Assembly (NCBI GenBank): GCA_016124845.1
Contig: WGMW01000015.1
Location: forward strand, 1 to 64,000
Length of the DNA stretch: 64,000 bases
DNA from: Flavobacteriales bacterium
GTDB lineage: Bacteria; Bacteroidota; Bacteroidia; UBA10329
Reading direction: 5' to 3'
The notes under the pieces are model-generated. The model had not been told where the DNA came from. It did not search any database and saw nothing but the letters and a program-made list of their open reading frames with translations. The translations under genes and the position numbers were made by a program. Positions 18,092 to 27,374 of the stretch are shown one piece after another (the stretch's first letter is position 1; every line of letters starts with the position of its first letter).

Positions 18092-18283
18092 ATGTTAAAG
18101 TTCATCAAACATCATATGGAGACGATCGCTGGGATCGACATCTATCCTGTTCTCTCCTTCATCATCTTCTTCACCTTCTTTTTGGTGGTTGCCGCTTATG
18201 TGTTCAAGCAAAGCAAGTCCTACTTCGATGAGGTAAGCATGCTGCCATTGGAAGACAGTCAGGATTCAACCAATAAAAACTGA
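18092..18283 (+). CDS. ccoQ: Cbb3 oxidase subunit CcoQ
   Basis: A 63-residue single-helix protein (YPVLSFIIFFTFFLVVAAYVF) with a C-terminal acidic tail. Size, position between ccoNO and ccoP and the helix pattern identify it as CcoQ/FixQ, which stabilises the binding of CcoP to the core. It starts 12 bases after ccoNO and ends three bases before ccoP. Confidence 0.9.
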   Translation: MLKFIKHHMETIAGIDIYPVLSFIIFFTFFLVVAAYVFKQSKSYFDEVSMLPLEDSQDSTNKN

Positions 18284-18286
18284 GAT

Positions 18287-19486
18287 ATGAAAACACGTTG
18301 GTTCACAAACAAATACAAGTTGCCTGTAGCGGCTCTTTTAACGCTGTTGGCAACCAGCGCAAACGCGCAGGAATCGAAAGTGCCTGTTCCATGGGAGAAC
18401 ATCGTCTCGGCCAATGATACGGCCGTATTCTGGGTGCTTGCGTCATTCGCAATACTCATGCTCATCCTCATTTGGGTGGTGGCAGGCGTTACCAAAGGAT
18501 TGCTTTCTGATAAAGAACTGTGGAAAGGAAAGTGGGAAGGAGCAGCCAAAAACGTGGCGGCAGTTGTTGGAACAGGTCTGTTGTTCACTTCTGCATCGGC
18601 ATTTGCCCAAGGCGATGCCAGCGCTGCGAAACCCATGTTCGAAATGTCGGACGGCCTTTTCTGGATCATGGTCATCGTTGACCTCTTCCTACTGGTCGTG
18701 CTGTTGGGAATGCTGTTCAACCTGAACAGTCTCATCAGATCTTTGCGAACATCAAAACAAGAAGAGGCGGTGGAAGAGTCCGTTGCCGAAAGCATCTGGA
18801 CGGGCAGTCTTTCGGGTGCCGTTCCTGTTGAGCAGGAAGGCGACATCATGCTCGATCACGAATATGATGGCATCCGCGAGTTGGACAACAAGCTTCCGCC
18901 TTGGTGGTTGTACATGTTCTACTTCACCATTGTGTTCGGTGTGGTTTACATTGCGTATTACCACTTTGGAGGAGGTCTTTCGCAAGAGGAAGAGTACTTG
19001 GCAGAAATGGCCGTGGCCGAAGAACAGAAGGCAGCCTTCTTGGCAAGTTCGGCCAATAATGTGGATGAAAGCAGCGTAGAGTTGCTCACCGATGCCACCT
19101 CTATCGCCAATGGCAAAGAGAAATTCCAAACGCTTTGTATTGCCTGCCACGGTGCCACGGGCGGAAGTATGCCAGGCGGTGTGGGACCAAACCTCACAGA
19201 TCAATACTGGTTGCATGGCGGTGGTATCAAAAACGTGTTCAAGACCATCAAATATGGTGTTCCTGCAAAGGGTATGATCTCGTGGGAATCGCAACTTACG
19301 CCACGGCAGATCCAAGAGGTGGCATCTTATGTTCTTTCATTGCAAGGCTCTAATCCGCCAAATGCGAAAGAACCGCAAGGTGATCTGTGGTCGGGCGAAG
19401 TTGTTGAACCAGCTGCTGCTCCAGCAGATTCTACAGATGTACAGGAAGCTCCCGATGCAGCGGCCACGGCCAATGCTGGGGAGTGA
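18287..19486 (+). CDS. ccoP: Cbb3 oxidase subunit CcoP with a single c-type haem
   Basis: The 399-residue protein begins with a signal-like helix (residues 10-28), has two further helices (about 43-65 and 120-145), then the CcoP N-terminal signature DGIRELDNKLPPWW and its helix, and one cytochrome c domain with CIACH (C284, H288). The distal ligand is probably the methionine in AKGMISWE. Proteobacterial CcoP carries two haem c sites; this one has only one, plus an N-terminal extension with extra helices. A proline/alanine-rich acidic tail ends the protein. Confidence 0.92.
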   Translation: MKTRWFTNKYKLPVAALLTLLATSANAQESKVPVPWENIVSANDTAVFWVLASFAILMLILIWVVAGVTKGLLSDKELWKGKWEGAAKNVAAVVGTGLLFTSASAFAQGDASAAKPMFEMSDGLFWIMVIVDLFLLVVLLGMLFNLNSLIRSLRTSKQEEAVEESVAESIWTGSLSGAVPVEQEGDIMLDHEYDGIRELDNKLPPWWLYMFYFTIVFGVVYIAYYHFGGGLSQEEEYLAEMAVAEEQKAAFLASSANNVDESSVELLTDATSIANGKEKFQTLCIACHGATGGSMPGGVGPNLTDQYWLHGGGIKNVFKTIKYGVPAKGMISWESQLTPRQIQEVASYVLSLQGSNPPNAKEPQGDLWSGEVVEPAAAPADSTDVQEAPDAAATANAGE

Positions 19487-19495
19487 AATGGACCT

Positions 19496-19552
19496 CTCCC
19501 AACGTCTCCCTTGCAAGAGGGAACCGCGAAGCGGAAAGGAGGTCAAAAAAGA
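19496..19552. repeat. GC-rich intergenic repeat inside the cco operon
   Basis: A run of short inverted repeats (CTCCCTTGCAAGAGGGA, CCGCGAAGCGG) between ccoP and ccoG that is related in style to the repeats at 12466 and 21061. It could form a hairpin in the operon mRNA. Confidence 0.6.
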
Positions 19553-19593
19553 TTGAAAAAACCATCGGCATGTCCGACCCAATTGACTGAGAA

Positions 19594-21009
19594 ATGGAGA
19601 CGAAAGACGAAGAAGGGTCATTTAGAGATCACCTGTCAACGCTTGATGAGACAGGTAACAGAAAATGGATCTATCCCAAGAAACCAGCTGGCAGGTATTA
19701 CAACTACCGCAAATGGCTGAGCTACTTTCTGCTTGCGGTGCTCTTCGGGGCACCGTTCATCAAGATCGGTGGTGAGCCGCTTTTGATGGTGAACATCCTG
19801 CAAAGGAAGTTCGTCATCTTCGGACAGGTCTTCTGGCCGCAGGATTTCTACATCTTCGGTCTTGCCATGATCGTTGCGGTACTTTTCATTGTACTGTTCA
19901 CGGTGGCCTTCGGTCGTATTTTCTGTGGTTGGTTCTGTCCGCAGACCATCTTCATGGAAATGCTTTTCCGCAGAATTGAGTATTGGATAGAAGGGGATTG
20001 GAAGCACCAACAGCGGTTGGATGCCATGCCATGGAATGCAGAGAAGATCCGCAAGAAAGGCTTGAAGCACTTCTTGTTTTTGGCGGTTTCGTTTCTCATT
20101 TCCAACACGTTTTTGGCATACATCATCGGCTCAGATGAGTTGATAAGCATCATCACCGATCCGCCTGCGGAGCACATCGTTGGTCTGGTGCTGATCATTG
20201 TTTTCACCTTGGTCTTCTACGGAGTGTTTGCCAGAATGCGCGAACAGGTCTGCACCAACATCTGTCCGTACGGACGATTGCAGGGCGTGATGCTTGACCG
20301 TAACTCCATGATCGTGGCCTACGACCACAAACGGGGCGAAGGCCGCAGCAAGTGGCGCAAAGGCGAAGACCGCGCAGCCGAAGGGAAAGGCGATTGCATC
20401 GATTGTCATCAATGTGTGGATGTGTGTCCAACGGGCATCGACATCCGAAACGGTACGCAGCTGGAATGCATCAATTGCACGGCCTGTATGGATGCGTGCG
20501 ATACGGTGATGGAAAAGGTCGGATTTGAAAAAGCTTTGATCGGTTACAAGAGCGAAGAGACCATTTCTACTGGAAAGCCGTTTCAGTTCACACTTCGGCT
20601 GAAAGCATACACGGCCGTGTTGAGCATTCTGATGATTGTGATGGTGGGATTGATCGTTACGCGTTCTGACATTGGTGCCACCGTTCTCCGCACACCTGGC
20701 ATGCTTTATCAGGAAGGTGAGAACAACACAATAACGAATTTGTACAACTTCAAAGTGATCAACAAAACGGCTGAAGACATGCCGCTCGATCTACGTGTGA
20801 TCAACGGATTCGGAACCATTAAAATGGTAGGCGATTCAGTAACGCTCAAAGCACAGGGAACCACCGAAGGCGTTATGTTTGTGGAGGTTCCACGCGATCA
20901 GGTCAAAGACCGCAAGACAAAAGTTGTGGTAGGAATTTATAGTGGTGACAAGCTGCTGAAGAAAGTGAAGACCAACTTCATCGGCCCTGCACCTGGGTTA
21001 AGTAGATAG
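19594..21009 (+). CDS. ccoG: Cytochrome c oxidase accessory protein CcoG
   Basis: A 471-residue membrane protein with five or so helices and a ferredoxin-like domain. The motifs FCGWFCPQTIFMEML (about 110), CTNICPYGRLQG, and the cluster sites CIDCHQCVDVCP and CINCTACMDACD are those of CcoG/FixG (RdxA). The C-terminal 110 residues form the Ig-like FixG domain. CcoG reduces copper(II) for delivery to CuB. It follows ccoP after a repeat-filled gap. Confidence 0.94.
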   Translation: METKDEEGSFRDHLSTLDETGNRKWIYPKKPAGRYYNYRKWLSYFLLAVLFGAPFIKIGGEPLLMVNILQRKFVIFGQVFWPQDFYIFGLAMIVAVLFIVLFTVAFGRIFCGWFCPQTIFMEMLFRRIEYWIEGDWKHQQRLDAMPWNAEKIRKKGLKHFLFLAVSFLISNTFLAYIIGSDELISIITDPPAEHIVGLVLIIVFTLVFYGVFARMREQVCTNICPYGRLQGVMLDRNSMIVAYDHKRGEGRSKWRKGEDRAAEGKGDCIDCHQCVDVCPTGIDIRNGTQLECINCTACMDACDTVMEKVGFEKALIGYKSEETISTGKPFQFTLRLKAYTAVLSILMIVMVGLIVTRSDIGATVLRTPGMLYQEGENNTITNLYNFKVINKTAEDMPLDLRVINGFGTIKMVGDSVTLKAQGTTEGVMFVEVPRDQVKDRKTKVVVGIYSGDKLLKKVKTNFIGPAPGLSR

Positions 21010-21060
21010 TTGACAAGAAGAATAGTTGACAAGTTGAAAAGAAATGATTCAATCCTCCGC

Positions 21061-21156
21061 CTCGTACTTCGGCACCTCCTTTGAAAGGAGGATGGGGCTC
21101 ATTCCCCCTTTTAAGGGGGTGGCTCGATGGCGAAGCAAATCGAGACGGGGGATTCA
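21061..21156. repeat. GC-rich intergenic repeat upstream of the FixH gene
   Basis: Two small hairpins (CCTCCTTTGAAAGGAGG and CCCCCTTTTAAGGGGG) followed by a GGCTCGATGG...ATCGAGAC stretch. It creates an apparent upstream extension of the fixH reading frame starting at 21081, which should not be taken as coding. Confidence 0.7.
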
Positions 21157-21170
21157 AAAACCAAATTAAA

Positions 21171-21593
21171 ATGGGTTGGGGAACACGTATTGCATTGTTT
21201 TATGGCTCGTTCGTGGCCTTCATGCTGTTCATGGTCTACATGGCTGTCAATCAGGATTTTGACCTTGTGGCAGATGATTACTACGAGCAGGAAATTGCCT
21301 ATCAGGAGCGCATCGATCAAATGAACAACGCCAACAGCGATGGTCAGAAGGTGACCATTACCAAAGCTGCTGATGCGTATCAGCTTGCTTTTTCTGAGAA
21401 GGCCGAGGATGTGAAAATTCAATTTTTCCGCCCTTCTGATGACACCAAGGATATTCTTCTTGTGAAAGATGCGGTTGAATCGGTTCTTGCGGTTCCGTCC
21501 AGCCAACTTATTGCAGGAAAATACTTGGTGAAAGTGGAGTGGAAGGCGAACGGAAAAACCTACTTCCAGCAGGATGACCTGTTCGTAAACTGA
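21171..21593 (+). CDS. ccoH: FixH/CcoH family protein
   Basis: The 140-residue protein has an N-terminal helix (TRIALFYGSFVAFMLFMVYMA) directly followed by DFDLVADDYYEQEIAYQERI, the FixH signature, and a beta-rich periplasmic domain. FixH/CcoH is needed for stable assembly of cbb3 oxidase. I choose the ATG at 21171; the longer frame from 21081 reads through an intergenic repeat. The stop overlaps the next start by one base. Confidence 0.88.
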   Translation: MGWGTRIALFYGSFVAFMLFMVYMAVNQDFDLVADDYYEQEIAYQERIDQMNNANSDGQKVTITKAADAYQLAFSEKAEDVKIQFFRPSDDTKDILLVKDAVESVLAVPSSQLIAGKYLVKVEWKANGKTYFQQDDLFVN

Positions 21594-22300
21594 TGTTTCT
21601 TACCGCATTTGCCATCGGAGCCTTGGGCAGTTTCCATTGCATTGGCATGTGCGGCCCCATTGCGCTTTCGGTGCCAATGGGCGGCAAACATGGCTGGGCA
21701 GGGATCATTCGTGGATTGGCCTACAATTTCGGTCGCGTTTCTACTTACGCTTTACTTGGTCTCATTGTCGGTTTTCTTGGTAAACAGCTTTCGTTCGGAA
21801 ACTTTCAGCAAGGACTTTCCATTGCTGTCGGTGTGCTGATTCTGGCGTTTCTCATTTTGCCAAAAAGCATCACCAAAAAGGTTGACCCGACATCCAAGTT
21901 CGCGCAGCTGTTTCTAAGATTGAAAGGAACATTTCAAGGTGTTTTCAAGAGCAAAAGTCCAGTTGGGCCGTTGGCCCTTGGCCTGGTAAACGGATTGCTT
22001 CCTTGCGGATTGGTATACGTTGGTCTGGCAGGTGCTTTGGCCATGAGCGCACCACTTCAAAGTGCTGCTTTTATGGCTGCTTTCGGACTTGGAACCGTGC
22101 CGATGATGATAACTGTCATTCTTGCGGGTGACCTCATCTCAGTTCAATGGCGCACAAAAGTCCGAAAATTGCTCCCAGTAATGTTTGCTGTGATGGGAGT
22201 GCTTTTCATACTGAGGGGAATGAACCTGGGAATACCTTATGTGAGCCCGAAAATGGAAATGACGCCAGCGGGACAGACCACAGAATGTCACACGCCATGA
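21593..22300 (+). CDS. Sulfite exporter TauE/SafE-like membrane protein of cbb3 clusters
   Basis: A 235-residue protein with about six helices, the N-terminal GALGSFHCIGMCGPIAL and the central LVNGLLPCGLVYVGLAGAL, each with a conserved cysteine-containing loop (HCIGMCGP, LPCG). This is the PF13386-type (DsbD_2/SafE) family found next to ccoGH in many genomes. A role in copper handling or thiol transfer for oxidase assembly is often suggested, not proved. Coupled to ccoH by a one-base overlap and to hemN by ATGA. Confidence 0.85.
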   Translation: MFLTAFAIGALGSFHCIGMCGPIALSVPMGGKHGWAGIIRGLAYNFGRVSTYALLGLIVGFLGKQLSFGNFQQGLSIAVGVLILAFLILPKSITKKVDPTSKFAQLFLRLKGTFQGVFKSKSPVGPLALGLVNGLLPCGLVYVGLAGALAMSAPLQSAAFMAAFGLGTVPMMITVILAGDLISVQWRTKVRKLLPVMFAVMGVLFILRGMNLGIPYVSPKMEMTPAGQTTECHTP

Positions 22301-23652
22301 ACACGGATCTTATCAGAAAATACAACATTCCGAGTCCGCGGTACACCAGTTACCCGACCGTTCCGCATTGGAACACGGCCGGGTTTACGAAGGATGAACA
22401 CCTGAGGCGTCTAAAAGCCAGCTACGCGAAGGACAGGGAAGAGGGGCTTTCGCTCTACATCCATCTGCCTTACTGCGAAAGCCTGTGCACCTATTGCGGC
22501 TGCAACAAGCGGATCACGGTCAATCATACGGTGGAATTACCGTACATCAATGCCATTCTGAAAGAGTGGCGCATGTATGTTGATCTGCTTGGCGAAAAAC
22601 CACGTTTGGCCGAAGTGCATTTGGGTGGCGGAACACCCACATTTTTCTCAGCTGCCAATTTGGGAATGATGATGGACGGCATTTTGGAATTGACCGAAAC
22701 GACCGAAAGGTCGGAGTTCAGTTTTGAAGCGCATCCGCACAATACCACCGAAGAACATCTGCGCGAATTGCGCAAGCGTGGATTCACACGCATCAGTCTC
22801 GGCATTCAGGATTTTGATCCCGTGGTGCAGCAGACCATCAACCGTGTGCAGACGTTCGCGCAGGTTCGTCAGGTTACGGAAGATGCGCGAAGATGGGGAT
22901 ACAGATCGGTGAATTTCGACCTGATCTACGGGCTTCCGAAGCAGACTTTGACAGGCTTGATGGACACCTTCGAGAAGGTTTCAGTATTGCAGCCAGACCG
23001 CATTGCATTTTACAGTTATGCCCACGTTCCATGGAAAAGTCCTTCGCAGCGCGGGTACGATGAGAATGACCTTCCGAAGGAATTGGAAAAATTGGCGCTG
23101 TACAACGCGGGGCGCGAGAAGCTGCTGGAGAACGGTTATGTGGAGATAGGCATGGATCACTTTGCGAAACCTGACGATGGATTGGCCATTGCTGCGCAGA
23201 AAGGAACCATTCACCGCAATTTTATGGGTTACACCACCAATCACAACAACACATTGATCGGTCTGGGAGTTTCTGCCATCAGCGATGCATGGAGTTCGCT
23301 GGCGCAGAATCCGTTGGTGGTGGAAGCGTATTTGGAACGTATAGATGCAGGTGAGATACCATTGGTGAAAGGGCATCTTCACACCGAACGCGACCTCGTT
23401 ATACGCAGAGCAATCCTCGATCTGATGTGTGGTTTCCATTGCGAACTCGATATGTTGAAAGACCGAAAGGAGCGTGAGATCGTGGTCGGTCGGCTTTCGG
23501 AACATTTGGCGGACGATCTGCTCACCATTACTGAAGACGGCATTGACGTGAAACCACAGGGCCGCGCGTTCATCCGCACCATCTGCATGGCCTTGGATGA
23601 TTTTGTTTGGAACGGAACTTCGGCCGAGCAGATGTTCAGCAAGAGCGTATAA
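22297..23652 (+). CDS. hemN: Oxygen-independent coproporphyrinogen III dehydrogenase HemN
   Basis: A radical-SAM enzyme of 451 residues from the ATGA-coupled start at 22297; an in-frame ATG at 22285 is also possible. The cluster cysteines are C60, C64 and C67 in PYCESLCTYCGC, preceded by SPRYTSYPTVPHW, the HemN N-terminal signature. GGGTPTF binds SAM. It converts coproporphyrinogen III to protoporphyrinogen IX without oxygen, supplying haem when oxygen is scarce. Being last in the cbb3 block fits joint control by the FNR-type regulator. Confidence 0.94.
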   Translation: MNTDLIRKYNIPSPRYTSYPTVPHWNTAGFTKDEHLRRLKASYAKDREEGLSLYIHLPYCESLCTYCGCNKRITVNHTVELPYINAILKEWRMYVDLLGEKPRLAEVHLGGGTPTFFSAANLGMMMDGILELTETTERSEFSFEAHPHNTTEEHLRELRKRGFTRISLGIQDFDPVVQQTINRVQTFAQVRQVTEDARRWGYRSVNFDLIYGLPKQTLTGLMDTFEKVSVLQPDRIAFYSYAHVPWKSPSQRGYDENDLPKELEKLALYNAGREKLLENGYVEIGMDHFAKPDDGLAIAAQKGTIHRNFMGYTTNHNNTLIGLGVSAISDAWSSLAQNPLVVEAYLERIDAGEIPLVKGHLHTERDLVIRRAILDLMCGFHCELDMLKDRKEREIVVGRLSEHLADDLLTITEDGIDVKPQGRAFIRTICMALDDFVWNGTSAEQMFSKSV

Positions 23653-23655
23653 TCC

Positions 23656-23663
23656 TAAGTTTG
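23656..23663 (+). promoter_or_regulatory. -7 box of the fucosyltransferase gene
   Basis: TAAGTTTG matches TAnnTTTG exactly and lies 21 bases before the ATG at 23684, just after the hemN stop. It supports both the chosen start and separate transcription. Confidence 0.65.
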
Positions 23664-23683
23664 CTGCAAGGAATCACGCAGCG

Positions 23684-24601
23684 ATGATTATCGTCAAGAT
23701 ATTTCAGGGTCCTGGAAACCAGATGTTTCAATACGCCTATGGTTTGGCCGCTGCCAAACGTGTAGGCACCGAACTGAAACTGGATCTTTCCTGGTTTGAG
23801 AAGAACTCAGGCCACCGTTCGTTCATCTTGGACCGTTTCCATATCCGAACTCCGATCGCTTCCAACCAAGAAATTGAATTCGTCCGAAGCAAAAACGGCA
23901 AGAACTTCTTGGAATACCGTTTCAATCTTCTGCGTGACAGTTGGGCGCCAAGGCATCGGAAAGTAATTGTGAAGGAAGACCTTTCCAAGTTTGATGAGGA
24001 ACTGAAGCGGCCTTACAGGAACAGCTACATCGAAGGATATTTCAGCACCGAGCAGTTCTTTGCTGATGCCGAAAATGAAGTGCGGAATGCATTTCGGTTT
24101 GTAAGACCGATGCCCGCAAATGTTCAGCAAATTGCTGACGCGATCAACGGGAACACAGTTGCTTTCAGCATCCGAAGAGGCGATTTTCTGGGAAATCCGC
24201 TGCACAATATCTGCTCCATCGAATACTTTAAACGGGCTGTTGAACGGATGAAGGAAATCGTTCCCGAACTCAACCTGCTTGTTTTCTCCGATGAGATCGA
24301 TTGGATCGAATCGAACCTGAAATTCGATGTGCCTCACCAGTTTGTGCCAAGTATGGAAGACCACATGGATCACATGCGGTTGATGAGCCTGTGCCAGCAT
24401 CACATCATCCCGAACAGCACTTTCTCGTGGTGGGGCGCGTGGCTTTCGCAACCGAAAACGGTCATTGCTCCCGATCTATGGATCACGGATGATTCAAAAG
24501 TTCATCAGGAAAAATTCGGACATTGGGTGGAAACGCGCCACACGGTTCCGAAGAGTTGGCTCAGAATTCCTGCAAAGTTGGAAGGCGAAACAATGATGTG
24601 A
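23684..24601 (+). CDS. Alpha-1,2-fucosyltransferase-like glycosyltransferase (GT11)
   Basis: A 305-residue protein with GGPGNQMFQYA-like start (IFQGPGNQMFQYAYGLA), the donor-binding motif SIRRGDFLG at about 165, and NSTFSWWGAWLS near the C-terminus. These three blocks define GT11 alpha-1,2-fucosyltransferases, which use GDP-fucose. The first motif is FQGPGNQ instead of LxGGLGNQ. It probably decorates surface polysaccharide. I start at 23684; the longer frame from 23597 would overlap hemN. Its stop directly abuts the stop of the convergent kinase gene. Confidence 0.85.
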   Translation: MIIVKIFQGPGNQMFQYAYGLAAAKRVGTELKLDLSWFEKNSGHRSFILDRFHIRTPIASNQEIEFVRSKNGKNFLEYRFNLLRDSWAPRHRKVIVKEDLSKFDEELKRPYRNSYIEGYFSTEQFFADAENEVRNAFRFVRPMPANVQQIADAINGNTVAFSIRRGDFLGNPLHNICSIEYFKRAVERMKEIVPELNLLVFSDEIDWIESNLKFDVPHQFVPSMEDHMDHMRLMSLCQHHIIPNSTFSWWGAWLSQPKTVIAPDLWITDDSKVHQEKFGHWVETRHTVPKSWLRIPAKLEGETMM

Positions 24602-27289
24602 TCAGGCCACCCACTTTTTGATCATGCGCTCAATGTCGTTGGCCACAACGGGTTTCAGTAGCAGGTCGTCCATATCCGATTTCAGATTTCCATCCTCATC
24701 GCGCTGAAGAATATTACCGCTCAGGCCGATAACAGGAGGCACGTGCTCGTAGCGTTTCTTGATCTCTGATGTTGCCTGAAGTCCGTCCATTTCTGGCATC
24801 TGTATGTCCATGAAAACGATGTCGTACTTGCTCTTGTCGAAGTTCTCCACGGCCTGTTTCCCATTCGAAAGCACATCCACTTTGCAGCCCATTTTCTGTA
24901 GCATGATCTTGAAGGCCTGCTGATTGATCAGGTTGTCCTCTACAAGAAGTACTTTGATGCCTTCCACGTTCCGTTTGATGGGCTTTGGTTCGGGCAATTT
25001 TTTCGACTTCGGAACTTCTTTCAGCTTGCCCGTTACAGGCAATGTGATCCAAAAAGTGCTGCCAACGCTTGGGGTACTTTCCACTCCGATCTCGCCTCCG
25101 AGCAACTGCATCAACTTCTTGCTGATGGAAAGTCCAAGTCCTGTTCCTTCCAAATTCTGTGCGGTGGTGTGCTGTAGTTGCGAGAAATCCTGAAACAACT
25201 TCTTCTGATCCTTTTTCGGAATTCCAGGTCCCGTGTCGGTCACTTTAAAGCGGAGCTTATCGGCCGTTTCGGCTATAACCGTAACGGAAACCGATCCTCT
25301 TTCGGTGAACTTGATGGCGTTGCGGACCAGATTCGAAAGCACCTGTGTCAGTCTTCGTCTGTCGGTGTTCAGCGGAATCTCCTCCTTCGGAATATCGAAC
25401 GAAAGCTTCAGTTTCTTGGCCTTGGCTTCGGGTTCGTACCGCTCCGCGATCGTCTCGATCAACTGGGCAACCGTGAAAGCCTCCTTCTGCAAGGCCACTT
25501 TCCCCGCTTCCAGTTCAGAGAGGTTGAGCACATCGTTTACGATGGAACGCAGGTCTTTGCTGGCACCCAGAATGTTCTGAACCTTGGATTTCTGGTCGTC
25601 TGTCAGTTTTGTGTCGAGCAGGATCTCGCTCAATCCCATGATGCCGTTCAGAGGCGTTCGTATCTCATGGCTCATACTTGCCAAGAAATCTGAGCGGAAC
25701 TTCAGCGAATTTTCCGCCACCTGCTTTTCCTGAAGCAGCTGTTGCGCCTGCTTCTGCTCGGTAATGTCGATGATGGTGCCGAGGTAACCTCTGTATTCGC
25801 CCAAATGACTGAAGAGCGGTTGCGCCTGCTCCAGCACGTGCACCGTTTTGCCCATTTGGGTCCTGAACCGATACTCCATCGAAAACGCTTCTTTCCGTTT
25901 CGAAACCGTATTCCAAGCAGCTTTCACGGCTTTCACATCATCCGTATGGATCTGCTTGGTCCAGCTGCCATCAAGGATGGAGACCATGTCGCAACCGATG
26001 ATCAATTGCAGACTTTCATTGATGTATGTGGCGTTGCCATTGGCGTCAACCTGATAGATCCCGACAGGAAGCAGACTGGCCAGTTTCCTGAATTTCGATT
26101 CATTCTCTTTCAGGGCTTTCTCCGCCTTTTTCCTATCGGTGATGTCGATGGACCAAAGCGTGACACGGTCAATTTCTCCTTTGGAATTCTTGACGGGATT
26201 GATGTGGCGGTCGAACCAATATTCCTTTCCTCCGAACGCAAAATGCTTTTCCACCTGCACTCTTCTTCCCGAAAAGGCGCGCTCGACCTCAACCTTGAAT
26301 TGAACCAGATTTTCTTTCGGGGTGATGTCCACCACGTTCATTCCTGTTTTCAACTCAATATTGTACTGTTCGCGGATAAGGTCGGCAGCAGGTTGGTTAA
26401 AGGCGAGAATGTTCAGTTTTCTATCAAGCAGATAGAACGTTTGCGAACTGCTGTTGAACACCGCACGCAAGTTTTCCTCCGAACGGACCACCGCCCGCTC
26501 CGCCTGCTTCTTGTCCGTGATGTCGAACATCCAGATGGAAACCAGATGCAGGTTTCCCAAACGGTGTTTTACAGGCGTAAAGCGAATCTCTATCGTGCTC
26601 GATTCGGGTGCAGGTTTATCAAACTCAATGGCCACAGTTCCTCCATGCCGCGCCACTTTCAACCCACCCTCAAATTCTTCTCTCCAATAAGGGTGAATGC
26701 TGTCGATGATGTTCTGGCTGTAGTAATCGAGATTCTCTTGTACGGTTGCCAAAAGCATAGCAGCCAGCATGTTGGCGCTGATGATGCGATTGTCCTCATC
26801 CACCAGCACAAATCCGTGCGAGTTGTTGTGGTCAATGGCCTGAAGCACCAGCTCGTTCTCCTGATTTTCGAGTTCCAGTCGTTTACGGTCGGAAATGTTG
26901 ATGTACGAATAGATCACGCCATCAATGTCACCGCTCTTTCCATACATGGGACTGAAACGGCCTTCGATCCACATTTCGCTGCTGGAAGAAGGTTTGGTGA
27001 TCTTCTGTTCTGTACTGATGGTTCGGCCTTTGAGAGCCGTTTGGAAGTTGCGGATGAACCGTTTGTTCTGATTCTGATCCACATAATCCCAGTACGAATT
27101 GCCTGTTTTCAGCTCTTCCTTGAAGAACGAATACATATCGCGCGAAGCGCGCGCATTGAACCAAAGGATCCGGAACTCTTTGTCGATGAAAATGATGCTG
27201 CGGTCGGAATGGTCCAACAGCGACTTCATTTCGGCACTTGGTGCCAAGGACTCAAATTGAGGATTTCCGTTCCCTACCGATTCTCCCAT
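24602..27289 (-). CDS. Hybrid sensor histidine kinase with several PAS domains and a receiver
   Basis: The 895-residue soluble protein has four PAS-like domains (about 20-135, 150-265, 275-395, 400-520), each ending in a PAC-type DITDRKKAE/DITEQKQAQ segment, then HisKA with H541 in SMSHEIRTPLNGIMG, HATPase_c (NLVRNAIKF, DTGPGIPKK, GTGLGLSIS) and a C-terminal receiver with phospho-acceptor D828 in FMDIQMPEMDG. No output domain follows, so it works by phosphorelay or with a partner not seen here. Proline dehydrogenase lies 85 bases upstream on the same strand. Confidence 0.92.
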   Translation of the reverse strand: MGESVGNGNPQFESLAPSAEMKSLLDHSDRSIIFIDKEFRILWFNARASRDMYSFFKEELKTGNSYWDYVDQNQNKRFIRNFQTALKGRTISTEQKITKPSSSSEMWIEGRFSPMYGKSGDIDGVIYSYINISDRKRLELENQENELVLQAIDHNNSHGFVLVDEDNRIISANMLAAMLLATVQENLDYYSQNIIDSIHPYWREEFEGGLKVARHGGTVAIEFDKPAPESSTIEIRFTPVKHRLGNLHLVSIWMFDITDKKQAERAVVRSEENLRAVFNSSSQTFYLLDRKLNILAFNQPAADLIREQYNIELKTGMNVVDITPKENLVQFKVEVERAFSGRRVQVEKHFAFGGKEYWFDRHINPVKNSKGEIDRVTLWSIDITDRKKAEKALKENESKFRKLASLLPVGIYQVDANGNATYINESLQLIIGCDMVSILDGSWTKQIHTDDVKAVKAAWNTVSKRKEAFSMEYRFRTQMGKTVHVLEQAQPLFSHLGEYRGYLGTIIDITEQKQAQQLLQEKQVAENSLKFRSDFLASMSHEIRTPLNGIMGLSEILLDTKLTDDQKSKVQNILGASKDLRSIVNDVLNLSELEAGKVALQKEAFTVAQLIETIAERYEPEAKAKKLKLSFDIPKEEIPLNTDRRRLTQVLSNLVRNAIKFTERGSVSVTVIAETADKLRFKVTDTGPGIPKKDQKKLFQDFSQLQHTTAQNLEGTGLGLSISKKLMQLLGGEIGVESTPSVGSTFWITLPVTGKLKEVPKSKKLPEPKPIKRNVEGIKVLLVEDNLINQQAFKIMLQKMGCKVDVLSNGKQAVENFDKSKYDIVFMDIQMPEMDGLQATSEIKKRYEHVPPVIGLSGNILQRDEDGNLKSDMDDLLLKPVVANDIERMIKKWVA

Positions 27290-27374
27290 ACTACAACGAA
27301 CACCGTTTATTAACTTTTAGTGTACGTTGGTCGGGGTCAAATGTTCAAGTTTTCGACCAATGCCGATAACAGGC

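Noticed and set aside
21081-21170. N-terminal extension of the FixH protein by 30 residues
   Set aside because: The extension is translated from a GC-rich intergenic repeat. The family begins at the helix that follows the ATG at 21171.
25742-27313. A 523-codon open frame on the plus strand
   Set aside because: It lies wholly opposite the hybrid sensor kinase, whose domains are unmistakable. The plus-strand translation has no recognisable domain and is rich in His, Phe and Arg as expected of an antisense shadow.
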